Shown: one piece after another, positions 26,539 through 34,198 of the stretch
How the letters are laid out: each line of letters begins with the position of its first letter
How positions within the stretch are numbered: the stretch's first letter is position 1
Source of the DNA: an uncultured Acidimicrobiales bacterium
Lineage (GTDB): Bacteria; Actinomycetota; Acidimicrobiia; Acidimicrobiales; SHLQ01
Reading direction: 5' to 3'
Length of the DNA: 37,200 bases
Assembly (NCBI GenBank): GCA_937922235.1
Contig: CAKZVC010000049.1
Coordinates: 1-37,200, forward strand
Position numbers and translations under genes: made by a program
Notes under the pieces: model-generated
Databases searched by the model: none
What the model was told of the DNA's origin: nothing
What the model saw: the letters and a program-made list of their open reading frames with translations, nothing else

Positions 26539-27162
26539 CTAGTCGACGGCCTTAATGGGCCCTGAGGTGTCAACCGTGTCACGGTTGTCGATGACTTCGT
26601 CAATGATTCCATATTCCTTGGCCTCATCGGCGGTCATTACGAAATCTCGGTCAGTGTCCTGCGAAATCTTCTCGGCAGTCTGGCCGGTGTGGAACGCCAG
26701 AATTTCTTCGAGAGAGACCTTCATCCGGGTGATCTCGTTGGCGGCGATCTCGATATCGGAGACCTGACCTTGAGCGCCGGAGTAGGGCTGGTGGATGAGG
26801 ATGCGGCTGTGCTTGAGCGCCAGACGCTTGCCGGGGGTACCAGCCGAAAGCAGCACCGCGGCAGCTGAGGCAGCCTGGCCGAAGCAGATCGTGGTGATGT
26901 CTGGCTTCACGTACTGCATCGTGTCGTAGATGGCGAACAGTGCGTTGATGTCGCCACCGGGTGAGTTGATGTAGATGTTGATGTCACGGTCGGGGTTCTC
27001 GGCCTCGAGGTGCAGCAACTGTGCAGAGATGACGTTGGCGACCATGTCATCGATGGGGGTGCCGAGGAAGATGATGTTCTCCCGCAGCAGGCGAGAGAAG
27101 ATGTCCGACCCACGCTCGCCGTGCGGGGTCTTCTCGATGACGTTCGGAATGACTGGGCTCAT
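26539..27162 (-). CDS. clpP: ATP-dependent Clp protease proteolytic subunit (ClpP2-like)
   Basis: A 207-residue serine peptidase with an intact triad: Ser99 (GQAASAAA), His124 (ILIHQP) and Asp173 (DRDFVM). The segments [19 protein letters not shown] and [19 protein letters not shown] are closer to mycobacterial ClpP2 than to ClpP1 by recollection of those sequences. It lies 6 bp behind tig and 50 bp before clpX. Actinobacteria normally carry clpP1 and clpP2 side by side; only one is present here. No long propeptide is obvious. Confidence 0.96.
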   Translation of the reverse strand: MSPVIPNVIEKTPHGERGSDIFSRLLRENIIFLGTPIDDMVANVISAQLLHLEAENPDRDINIYINSPGGDINALFAIYDTMQYVKPDITTICFGQAASAAAVLLSAGTPGKRLALKHSRILIHQPYSGAQGQVSDIEIAANEITRMKVSLEEILAFHTGQTAEKISQDTDRDFVMTADEAKEYGIIDEVIDNRDTVDTSGPIKAVD

Positions 27163-27168
27163 CTGGGA

Positions 27169-28539
27169 TTACTCTTCCTCTGACCCATGGTCGTGGTCAG
27201 CATGGTCGTGGTCATGGTCGTGGTCGTGCTTCAGGAGGTCACGGTCGACCGCATTGCCGTTCTCATCGACAATTTCGGCGCGTTCTGTAACCCACTCGAG
27301 TGCGGCACGCATTCGCATGTCGGATCGTATGGCCTTCAAACGGCCAGCAGCGTCCAATTGTTCCCGAATTGTCTCAAGTGGTTGATCGAGCTGGGTGGCG
27401 AGCACGCGCAGTTCGTCGTCGAGGGCCTCGTCGGTCACCTCGATGTTCTCTGACTCGGCGATTGCACGCAGGGCCAGATCGACGCGTGCGCTGACCTCGG
27501 CCTGCTCCCGGAGCTGCTCGCGGAACATCTCTGGCGTGGTGCCGGTGATCTGCAGGTACTGCTCAAGCTGAATACCCTGCGCCTGAAGACGCATGCCCAT
27601 GTCTTGGGCTCGGTTCTCCATCTCGTCTTCGAGGAGCGCCTCGGAGATGTCGTCGGTGACGAGCTTGGCGAGAGCGTTGCCGGTCTCTTCGTCGAGGGCC
27701 TGGGTCGACTGGGCCCGCTTGACGTCTTCAAGGCGATGCATGAGATCGTCACGAAGCTCGTCCATGGTTTCGAACTCGCTGGCTTCCTTGGCGAACGCAT
27801 CGTCAGCCTCGGGCAGAACCGATTCCTGAACCTCTTTGACGGTGATGACGAAGTCGATCGAGGACTCTTGGGTCTCGTCGGGGTGATCGGCCGAGAAGGT
27901 CAGCTCGTCGCCGGCGCTTGCGCCGCGGAGGTTCTCGTCGATCTCATCGATGCCAACGGCCTTGGTGCCAACGACGTAGTCGTAGTCGGTGGTGGTGAGG
28001 CCGGGGATCTCTTCGTCGTCGATCTTGGCCACGATGTCGATGGTGACGTGATCGTCGTCGGCCGCTGCACGGTCGACGGTGCCGAGCTCGGCGTGCTGGC
28101 GGCGGATCGAGTCGAGGCGCTCGTGAAGATCGTCGTCGGTAACGTGCGGCGATGGGATCTCGACCTTCAGGCCGTCATGGCCAGACACGGTGATGACCGG
28201 ACGAACTTCAACAACAGCATCGAAGCTGACGTCGCCTTCGGACTGACCGCCGGTGATATCGATTTCGGGTGCAGCGATGACGTCGACGTCGTTGTCGTAG
28301 ACAGCCTTCGAGTAGAACTCGGGCAGCGCCTGGCGAAGTGCTTCTTCGCGGGCCATCTCGGGGCCGTACTGCTGCTCGATGAGCTTGCGTGGCACCTTGC
28401 CCGGACGGAAGCCCGGCATGCGGACCTCCTTGGCAATGGCCTGGTAGGCGGCTTCGAGCTTCGGCTCGAACTCAGCCGCGTCGATGGTGACGGACAACTT
28501 GACCTTGTTGTCCTCGAGGGTTTCAAGAGTGCTATTCAC
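27169..28539 (-). CDS. tig: Trigger factor, ribosome-associated chaperone
   Basis: A 456-residue protein. The ribosome-binding domain carries the signature MPGFRPGKVPRKLIEQQYG, then a PPIase-like domain (about residues 145-240) and the helical C-terminal domain. The C-terminus ends in a His/Asp-rich tail (HDHDHDHDHADHDHG) that could bind metal. The start is GTG 28539; no Shine-Dalgarno sequence is present, but TAGACT lies 9 nt before it, so the mRNA may be leaderless. It is the first protein gene of tig-clpP-clpX and lies behind a tRNA gene and its terminator. Confidence 0.95.
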   Translation of the reverse strand: MNSTLETLEDNKVKLSVTIDAAEFEPKLEAAYQAIAKEVRMPGFRPGKVPRKLIEQQYGPEMAREEALRQALPEFYSKAVYDNDVDVIAAPEIDITGGQSEGDVSFDAVVEVRPVITVSGHDGLKVEIPSPHVTDDDLHERLDSIRRQHAELGTVDRAAADDDHVTIDIVAKIDDEEIPGLTTTDYDYVVGTKAVGIDEIDENLRGASAGDELTFSADHPDETQESSIDFVITVKEVQESVLPEADDAFAKEASEFETMDELRDDLMHRLEDVKRAQSTQALDEETGNALAKLVTDDISEALLEDEMENRAQDMGMRLQAQGIQLEQYLQITGTTPEMFREQLREQAEVSARVDLALRAIAESENIEVTDEALDDELRVLATQLDQPLETIREQLDAAGRLKAIRSDMRMRAALEWVTERAEIVDENGNAVDRDLLKHDHDHDHDHADHDHGSEEE

Positions 28540-28615
28540 AGGAGGTTGAGTCTATTGGGCTCAGCACGGGCCGCACGGCCCTACAGGCCCAAAAGTTGGC
28601 ACGGCGAAAAACGTG

Positions 28616-28644
28616 AAACGCCTGGGCACGAGGCCCAGGCGTTT
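28616..28644 (-). terminator. Intrinsic terminator of tRNA-Gly
   Basis: A perfect 12-bp stem (AAACGCCTGGGC, 28616-28627, with GCCCAGGCGTTT, 28633-28644) and 5-nt loop starts 7 nt after the tRNA 3' end. On the minus strand it is followed by CACGTTTTTCG, giving a run of five T. It separates the tRNA from tig. Confidence 0.85.
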
Positions 28645-28650
28645 CGAGTG

Positions 28651-28721
28651 AGCGGGTGGGGGTAATCGAAACCCCATCATCAGATTGGAAATCTGAGGTT
28701 CTACCGTTGAACTACACCCGC
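28651..28721 (-). tRNA. tRNA-Gly (anticodon TCC)
   Basis: A 71-nt cloverleaf on the minus strand. Acceptor GCGGGTG pairs with CACCCGC; D arm GTTC/GAAC; anticodon stem TCAGA/TCTGA with loop TTTCCAA (anticodon TCC); T arm GGGGT-TTCGATT-ACCCC; discriminator T. CCA is not encoded (CAC follows). It reads GGA and GGG codons. Confidence 0.97.
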
Positions 28722-28731
28722 AGGTAGAAGC

Positions 28732-28737
28732 ACTATA
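28732..28737 (-). promoter_or_regulatory. -10 box TATAGT of the tRNA-Gly promoter
   Basis: TATAGT on the minus strand ends 10 nt before the mature tRNA 5' end, a normal spacing for a short tRNA leader. The -35 candidate GAGTTG at 17 nt is weak. Confidence 0.5.
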
Positions 28738-28866
28738 TCTGGCCTCGCCGATCTCAACTCCACTCCCCCGGCACATATTCCAGAAGTTCGGGATTGTTCA
28801 CACCGGGTTTCGCCGTTCCCTCTCCATTACGTGACGCAGAACAAGAACTTACGAGAGCGAGCAGCT

Positions 28867-30231
28867 ATGGCTGAACATCAGACAGACGTCATCATCATCG
28901 GAATGGGCCCGGCCGGAGAATCGGTTGGTGGCCAGCTCGGCGAAGCCGGCTGGAACGTCGTTGGAATCGAAGCATCGCTGGTCGGCGGCGAATGCCCCTA
29001 CTGGGGTTGCGTGCCGTCGAAGATGATGATCCGTGCCGCGAACGCACTCGCCGAGGTTGGCCGTGTTGACGGACTTGCTGGAACCGCCACCTCAACCCCT
29101 GATTGGGCTCCGGTCGCTCGACGCATTCGCGAGCAGGCCACCGACACATGGGACGACACTGTTGCTGTCGACCGGTTCGTGAACAAGGGCGGCACGTTCG
29201 TTCGTGGCCGAGGCGTTATCACCGGGCCAAACACCGTCGAGGTAAACGGCGACACCTACGTGGCGAGCAAGGGCATCGTCGTCGCCACGGGCACGCTCGC
29301 AGCGGTTCCGCCGATTCCCGGATTGGCTGACACGCCGTTCTGGACGAACCACCACATCGTCGAAACCGAGAACTTGCCAAAGTCGCTCATCGTCCTGGGT
29401 GGCGGCGCTATCGGGGCTGAGCTTGGCCAAGTGATGAGCCGCTTCGGGGTTGACGTAAGCATCATCGAGGGAGCCGAACGCCTTCTTCCTCGCAACGAAC
29501 CCGAAGCCGGCGACACGCTTGCCGACGTGTTCGCTGCAGAAGGGATCAACGTGCATCTTGGCCAGTTCGCTTCCAACGTTGCCTATGACGAGAACAACGG
29601 CTTCGCCGTCACGCTTGAAGATGGCACGACGGTTGCCGGCGAGAAGCTGCTCGTCGCCACCGGGCGGCGCACGTTCCTCAAGGAGCTCGGAGTAGCGAAC
29701 CTCGGTGTCGATGACTCGGCAATGTTCCTCGACACCGACAACAACATGCAGGTCCAAGACGGACTGTGGGCCGTGGGCGACATTGCTGGCGAAGGCATGT
29801 TCACGCACTTGGGCACCCGCCAAGCCGACGTCGCAGCGGCGCACATTCTGGGTAACGACATCGAGCCCCTCAACCTCGACGCACTGAGCGCGGTCACGTT
29901 CACCGATCCTGAGGTTGGTGCAGTGGGCAAGACCGAAGCGGAAGCTCGTGAGGCAGGAATCAACGTCACGACGGCATTCAAATTGGTTGGCCACACCGCG
30001 CGTGGCTGGCTTCACCAGTCGGGCAATGACGGCTTCATCAAGTTGGTCGTCGATGCCGACCGCGACGTCCTTGTCGGCGCTACGTCGGTTGGGCCACACG
30101 GCGGGGAGGTCCTTGGGCTGCTCTCGCTTGCGGTGCACGCACAGATCCCGATCAGCACGATCCGATCGATGATCTTCGCCTACCCGACGTTCCATAAGGG
30201 CATCGAAGACACCTTGAACGAGCTCAACTGA
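28867..30231 (+). CDS. FAD/NAD(P)-dependent disulfide oxidoreductase (Lpd/MerA-like)
   Basis: From ATG 28867 the protein has 454 residues. It shows an FAD Rossmann motif (IIIGMGPAGESV, residues 9-20), the redox-active disulfide Cys43/Cys48 in GGECPYWGCVPSK, the NAD(P) motif (VLGGGAIGAELGQVMSRFGVDV), the second FAD motif (LWAVGDIAGEGMFTHLG) and the dimerisation domain (FTDPEVGAVGKTEAEA). The canonical HxHPTxxE base of dihydrolipoamide dehydrogenase is changed to FAYPTFHKGIED, so lipoamide is unlikely; a mercuric-reductase-like or mycothiol/other disulfide substrate is possible. No 2-oxoacid dehydrogenase or mer gene is adjacent. GTG 28831 would add 12 residues not seen in the family. The stop codon lies in a 14-bp tandem repeat. 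Confidence 0.88.
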   Translation: MAEHQTDVIIIGMGPAGESVGGQLGEAGWNVVGIEASLVGGECPYWGCVPSKMMIRAANALAEVGRVDGLAGTATSTPDWAPVARRIREQATDTWDDTVAVDRFVNKGGTFVRGRGVITGPNTVEVNGDTYVASKGIVVATGTLAAVPPIPGLADTPFWTNHHIVETENLPKSLIVLGGGAIGAELGQVMSRFGVDVSIIEGAERLLPRNEPEAGDTLADVFAAEGINVHLGQFASNVAYDENNGFAVTLEDGTTVAGEKLLVATGRRTFLKELGVANLGVDDSAMFLDTDNNMQVQDGLWAVGDIAGEGMFTHLGTRQADVAAAHILGNDIEPLNLDALSAVTFTDPEVGAVGKTEAEAREAGINVTTAFKLVGHTARGWLHQSGNDGFIKLVVDADRDVLVGATSVGPHGGEVLGLLSLAVHAQIPISTIRSMIFAYPTFHKGIEDTLNELN

Positions 30232-30243
30232 ACGAGCTCAGCT
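30216..30243 (+). repeat. 14-bp tandem duplication across the oxidoreductase stop
   Basis: GAACGAGCTCAACT (30216-30229) is followed at once by GAACGAGCTCAGCT (30230-30243), with one mismatch. The TGA stop (30229-30231) is formed at the junction of the two units. Confidence 0.7.
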
Positions 30244-30260
30244 GACTTGCTGGCACCGGC

Positions 30261-30888
30261 CTACGTCTCGTAGACGCGGCGGAGCTCGTTGGACGCTGCC
30301 GAGATGGCTTCGTTCACGGCCATCGTCCCATTCCCGACGGCTTGGAACATTCGGAGGATGCTTCCGTTCGCGTAGACGAGGCTGCCTTCGACCGACGCTG
30401 GCCCGGGCCAACCTGGCCCGCGCACGGCATCAGCACTCGAGCGAAAGCCCGCGAACTTTTGCTCGGTGTTCCATGGCATCTGATGGTCGTCCGAGAACTT
30501 TGCCAGCGGCGGAGCAAAGAACAGCGACGACTCAATCGATTTCGAGCGACGCTGGTCTCCTTGCATCATGAAACGAATCCAGTCTTTCGCGGCAGCTTCG
30601 TTTCGCGTGTGATTGAAGATCGCAATCAGATTGATCTCGGCAAGCTGATGCGTACCAGCGGGCCCTTCCGGGTACCGAGCATGATTCATGACCGCTGCCA
30701 GGTCGCGCTTGTCCTGACTGGCGTTCCAGTAGATCGACGTGGCGTTCTGTGTCATCGAGATCTGTGACTCGAGGAACGCCGTGTTGTTCGTGAGCTCGTC
30801 GAATTGCGGAGCAAGGCTCGAGGACACCTCGGAGAGCGCCATGAAGTACTTCAGCGCAGCGCGAGTTGCGTCTGAGTCGAGCACGACC
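30261..30888 (-). pseudogene. 3' remnant of an ABC-transporter extracellular solute-binding protein
   Basis: Only about the last 210 residues of a type-1 sugar-binding-like protein are recognisable, starting near SRVVLDSDATRAALKYFMAL and running through NNTAFLESQISMTQNATSIYW, GTHQLAEINLIAIFNHTRNEAAAKDWIRFMM and the C-terminal AISAASNELRRVYET. A complete protein would have over 400 residues with a signal peptide. Upstream of 30888 the same minus frame stays open, but its product loses all family character and is antisense to the GGDEF remnant. No ABC permease or ATPase gene is nearby. It is therefore a truncated gene whose 5' half was lost at the junction. Confidence 0.75.
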
Positions 30889-31888
30889 CGCGATGCCCTG
30901 AACGAACCAATCAGCACGGCTGCTGGCCCGCAGACGATCGGCATGAGCATCGGCGGAGCAACGTCGACCGACGGCGACCTCGGCGTGGACGTGCTTGCCG
31001 CGGCCGACGCCGAGATGTTCAAGATGAAGCGATTCCAGGCATCAGCCAAGACGGTTCCCGCCGAGGTCATCCGCATGGCCGAAACCGCATTTGTCCGAAG
31101 GACAGATCGAGCCGCACTATCAACCCGTCGTTCGCGTGCTCGATGACGACGTCGTCCATCTCGCTGGTGCGGAGGCTCTTGTGCGCCTGCGAATCGGCAA
31201 GCAGCTCATCTCCCCGGTCGAATTTCTTCCTGCCCTCGGCGATCATCAGCTGGCACGACGTATCGACTTCGAGATGGTCCGCCTGGCAGTTGCCGACCTC
31301 GCCTCGTGGCACCGTCGTGAGATTGTTCCCGAGGACTTCCGAGTTGCGGTGAACACCGGTCCTGCGGCGATGCGAAGCAAGGATCTCATCTCGACGATCG
31401 CCAGCGCGCTCGACGAGCACGCTGTTTCACCGAGCCAACTGCTCGTCGAGGTACCCGAAACCGTTGAGACAGTCGACTCTGAGACACTCGCCGCGTTGCG
31501 GGAGCTCGGCGTACAGATCGCTATCGATGACGTCGGCGTGCAGTTCTCAAATCTCGAGCGAATGGTCGACCTTCAGGCCGATGTGGCCAAGCTCGACCGA
31601 CGGTGGATCCCGTCGCTTGCGACTGCTGAGGTGTCCAAGTCAGAGGTGCTCCGAGCCCTCGTCGACCAATGCACCACGCTCGACATGAAGATCATTGCGG
31701 AGGGCATCGAGACCGAAGATCAATTGCAGATGTTGCGCGAGCTCGGCGTCGAAGCGTTCCAAGGATTCTTGTTCGCTCGCCCGCTCTCCCTCTTTGACTT
31801 CGAGCGTTCATGGTGCCGGTCGAGCACGGCGTCGTTCCGTGGCATGACCGGTTCGTCGCCCACGCCTGAGATGCCATCGGCCTCGTAG
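30889..31888 (+). pseudogene. 3' remnant of a GGDEF-EAL gene with a frameshift
   Basis: From about 30889 the plus strand encodes the end of a GGDEF domain: RDALNEPI, then IGMSIGGATSTDGD and VLAAADAEMFKMKRF, the counterpart of the usual SIG...ADxAMYxAK. The GGDEF motif itself and everything before it are missing. At 31090-31092 (TTT) the frame shifts; removing one T gives AETA-LSEGQIEPHYQPVV, a seamless join to the EAL domain, which runs to 31888 (GAEALVRL, LLVEVPETVE, AIDDVGVQFSNL, AKLDRRWI, IIAEGIETEDQL, FQGFLFARPL). Several EAL positions are altered (NTGPAAM for NxS; VGVQFSNL for FGTGYSSL). A TTG at 31091 could start a free EAL protein, but a pseudogene is more likely. Confidence 0.75.
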
Positions 31889-31988
31889 CTGCTGGCCTTG
31901 TAGCCACCGGATCGCCTGTTCAAAGCTGACTGCAATGTGACAGAGTGCCTTTGACAGGGATGCGCGATGCGTCCCGAGAGGGGGCCAG

Positions 31989-33422
31989 ATGACGGGGACC
32001 GAGGTAGTTGCGTACGTCAAACGAGACTGCGAGACATGTGTGATGGTGCAACCTGTGCTCCAGCAATTGCTCGATGCCGGCGCGCTGAGCGCCATCGTGT
32101 CCCAAGACGCGGGATTCCCTGAGCTCGACTCCGAGACCATCACCGTTGACGACACGCTCGAGCGGTCATGGACGGCTGACATCGAAACCGTGCCGACGCT
32201 GATCAAGATCGTCGATGGCAACGAGGCCGACCGAACAGTCGGATGGCATCGCGAGAACTGGACCGCCATCACTGGAGTTCCCGAGCTCGGACCCGACCTT
32301 CCGGTCATGAGACCCGGTTGTGGAGCGAAGAACGTCGACCCCGACGTGGCCGATGCGCTGGCGGCGAAGTTTGGTGATTCGACCACGTCGAGCCGACGCA
32401 TCGACTTTGCTGAGCTCGAAGATCCATTCGAGGCAATGTTCGATCGGGGGTGGAGCGACGGATTGCCGCTGGTGCCCCCGACCCCCGAGCGGGTGCAGCG
32501 CATGCTGGCCGGAACCAGCCGAGCGCCCGACGAGGTCGTGGCGATCGTGCCGCCAAACCTCGTTGAAGCATCGGTTGAGAAGGTCGCGATCAACGCCGTT
32601 ATGGCCGGCTGCAAGCCCGACTATCTGCCGGTTGTTCTGGCCGGCCTCGAGGCGGTCTGCAACGACGACTTCAACATGCACGGCGTGCTCGCAACAACCA
32701 TGGGTGTTGGCCCGGTACTCATCGTCAACGGACCTATTCGTCGTGAGCTCGACATGAACTCGGGCATGAATGTGCTCGGGCAAGGCAACCGAGCGAACGC
32801 CACCATCGGTCGAGCGGTACAGCTCTGCGTGCGCAACCTTGGCGGCGGACGCCCTGGAGAAATCGACCGATCGACGCATGGCCAGCCCGGCAAGATCGGT
32901 TTGTGCTTCGCCGAAGACGAGGAAGGCTCCCCATGGACGAGCCTGGCCGAGGCCCGAGGCTTTGACGCAGGCGCAAATACGGTGACGGCGTTCTGCGGTG
33001 AAGCGCCCCGCATCGTCTTCGATCAGATGAGCCGCACCGCCGAAGCGCTCACCAAGTCGATCGCCCAAGTCATGCTCGGCAACGTCCATCCACGGATAAT
33101 CGGCATGGACTCGATCCTCGTGCTGTGCCCTGAGCACATGGCCCGGTTCGTCGAGGCTGGCTGGGACAAAGAACGATTCGAAACCGAGCTTCGAGGCCAC
33201 CTAAACATCGAGGTCGACACAATCCTTCGAGGCGTCGACGGAATCGGCGAAGGAATTCCGACGGGCCTCGGACTTGAAGGCGCCATCCTGCCGAAGTTTC
33301 CCGACGGGGGCATTCTCACGGTCCATTCTGGAGGGCCCGCCGGCTTGTTCAGTTCGGTTATCGGTGGATGGGTGAGCGGGCCTATGGGTAGTGTCCCTGT
33401 AACGAAGGAGATCGTGCGATGA
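31989..33422 (+). CDS. Thioredoxin-like domain fused to a large uncharacterised domain; partner of a UGSC selenoprotein
   Basis: A 477-residue protein; ATG 31989 follows GAGGGGG. Residues 1 to about 100 look thioredoxin/glutaredoxin-like: EVVAYVKRDCETCVMVQPVLQQL with a CETC motif (Cys14, Cys17) and a cis-Pro-like TVPTLIKIVDG. The remaining 370 residues (from about DGLPLVPPTPERVQRMLAG) are a conserved-looking globular domain with VEKVAINAVMAGCKPDYLPVVLAGLEA, NMNVLGQGNRANATIGRA-like sequence and GGPAGLFSSVIGGWV. I do not recognise a named enzyme. No signal peptide, so cytosolic. The stop overlaps the start of the selenoprotein gene (ATGA, 33419-33422), which argues that the two act together, the CETC domain perhaps reducing the Sec/Cys site. 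Confidence 0.8.
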   Translation: MTGTEVVAYVKRDCETCVMVQPVLQQLLDAGALSAIVSQDAGFPELDSETITVDDTLERSWTADIETVPTLIKIVDGNEADRTVGWHRENWTAITGVPELGPDLPVMRPGCGAKNVDPDVADALAAKFGDSTTSSRRIDFAELEDPFEAMFDRGWSDGLPLVPPTPERVQRMLAGTSRAPDEVVAIVPPNLVEASVEKVAINAVMAGCKPDYLPVVLAGLEAVCNDDFNMHGVLATTMGVGPVLIVNGPIRRELDMNSGMNVLGQGNRANATIGRAVQLCVRNLGGGRPGEIDRSTHGQPGKIGLCFAEDEEGSPWTSLAEARGFDAGANTVTAFCGEAPRIVFDQMSRTAEALTKSIAQVMLGNVHPRIIGMDSILVLCPEHMARFVEAGWDKERFETELRGHLNIEVDTILRGVDGIGEGIPTGLGLEGAILPKFPDGGILTVHSGGPAGLFSSVIGGWVSGPMGSVPVTKEIVR

Positions 33423-33949
33423 GCGCACCTGCTGGAATGACAGTCCTTGATCCAACCGACGAGACGACGCCTCAACAGCGCGAGCGGCTTGCTCGGCCCG
33501 AGTCGCTCGCCGGCCTGACGATCGGCCTGCTCGATATCTCAAAGCCTCGTGGCAACGTATTTCTCGATCAGGTGCAGAACCGCCTGCTCGACCTCGACGC
33601 CAAGGTAATTCGCTATTCGAAGCCCACGTTCGCGAAGCCAGCTCCTGCCGATCTTCGCCACGAGATCGCAACCAGCTGCGATGCGGTCATCGAGGCACTC
33701 GCCGATTGAGGCAGTTGTACGACGTGCAGTGTGCACGACATCAACAACCTTGAGCGCAGCGGCATCCCCGGAGTCTTCGTTGCATCGATGCCATTCGTCG
33801 ACGCCGCCCAAATGCAAGCCGAACGCCTCGGCTTCGACGCGGCTCGCGTCTTCGTCGAGCACCCAATCCAGGACCGTACCGACGAAGAGATGTACGCAAT
33901 CGCCGACCAAGCAGTAGACGAACTCATAGCCCTACTCACCGGCCCGTAG
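33419..33949 (+). CDS. UGSC-family selenoprotein, TGA 33707-33709 read as selenocysteine
   Basis: ATG 33419 has AAGGAG 8 nt upstream. A conventional reading ends at TGA 33707-33709 after 96 residues (VIEALAD). The same frame continues GGC AGT TGT, so the sequence is U97-G98-S99-C100, then TTCSVHDINNLERSGIPGVFVASMPF and on to TAG at 33947-33949: 176 residues with Sec. U-G-S-C is the defining motif of the UGSC (seleno)protein family, whose other members have Cys in place of Sec. The N-terminal half (GLTIGLLDISKPRGNVFLDQV) looks like a Rossmann-type strand-helix start. A SECIS-like hairpin follows the TGA. The alternative, a nonsense mutation, is unlikely because the family motif falls exactly on the TGA and both halves are well preserved. 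Substrate unknown; a thiol/selenol redox role is inferred. Confidence 0.88.
33714..33745 (+). promoter_or_regulatory. Bacterial SECIS-like hairpin for Sec insertion
   Basis: Starting 4 nt after the TGA, GTTG (33714-33717) pairs with CAAC (33742-33745), U33718 is bulged, A-U and G-C pairs follow with two mismatches, and the apical stem CGTGCA (33723-33728) / TGCACG (33732-33737) closes a GUG loop. The loop G lies 19 nt after the TGA. Bacterial SECIS elements sit in the coding sequence just after UGA and have a G (usually GU) at the start of the loop. Recognition by SelB is inferred, not shown. Confidence 0.65.
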
Positions 33950-33976
33950 CTAACAGGACCCCGTATCTAACAAGAC

Positions 33977-34109
33977 GAGGAACGTCGGCGTTCGGAGCAG
34001 CAGGGACGGACGACCGCAGGCCACCCTCGCCGAAGCGAGCGCGTCAGCCAACTACGAGCCCGTGAGGGACGTCGGTGTTCGGAGCAGCAGGGACGGACGA
34101 CCGCAGGCC
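33977..34109. repeat. 46-bp direct repeat, two copies 87 bp apart, in a gene-free patch
   Basis: Copy 1 is 33977-34022 and copy 2 is 34064-34109; they differ at two positions (33981/34068 and 33989/34076) and share the core CGGAGCAGCAGGGACGGACG. The surrounding 249-bp gap (33950-34198) between two convergent genes is rich in GAGCGAAGCGA-type words up to about 34150 and holds no supported gene. It is the third such patch in the window. Confidence 0.85.
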
Positions 34110-34198
34110 GACTTCTGCAGCGAGCGAAGCGATGCGAAGCCAAGGCCGAGGATCGGCCGGCCCGGCTGAGGGAGAACACCGGCGTACCGGAGACCGCG

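Noticed and set aside
28540..28545. AGGAGG as the Shine-Dalgarno site of tig
   Set aside because: It lies on the plus strand, whereas tig is read from the minus strand; the minus strand reads CCTCCT.
27604..28665. 353-residue plus-strand frame over tig
   Set aside because: It is antisense to the well-supported trigger factor gene and arises from third-position GC bias; no domain is recognisable.
28831..28866. GTG 28831 as start of the disulfide oxidoreductase
   Set aside because: It adds 12 charged residues before a complete FAD-binding N-terminus; ATG 28867 fits the family start.
29092..30195. 367-residue minus-strand frame over the oxidoreductase
   Set aside because: Antisense to a clear flavoprotein gene, with no recognisable motif.
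30889..31076. N-terminal part of the 271-residue minus frame as part of the solute-binding protein
   Set aside because: It has no signal peptide or family similarity and is exactly antisense to the GGDEF tail on the plus strand.
31951..31956. TTGACA as -35 box of the selenoprotein operon
   Set aside because: The hexamer is perfect, but no acceptable -10 box lies 16-19 nt downstream, so a promoter is not claimed.
33977..34109. CRISPR array or small gene in the repeat patch
   Set aside because: Two imperfect 46-bp copies with a 41-bp spacer but no further copies; the open minus-strand frame here is repeat-encoded, Arg/Ser-rich and without a ribosome site.
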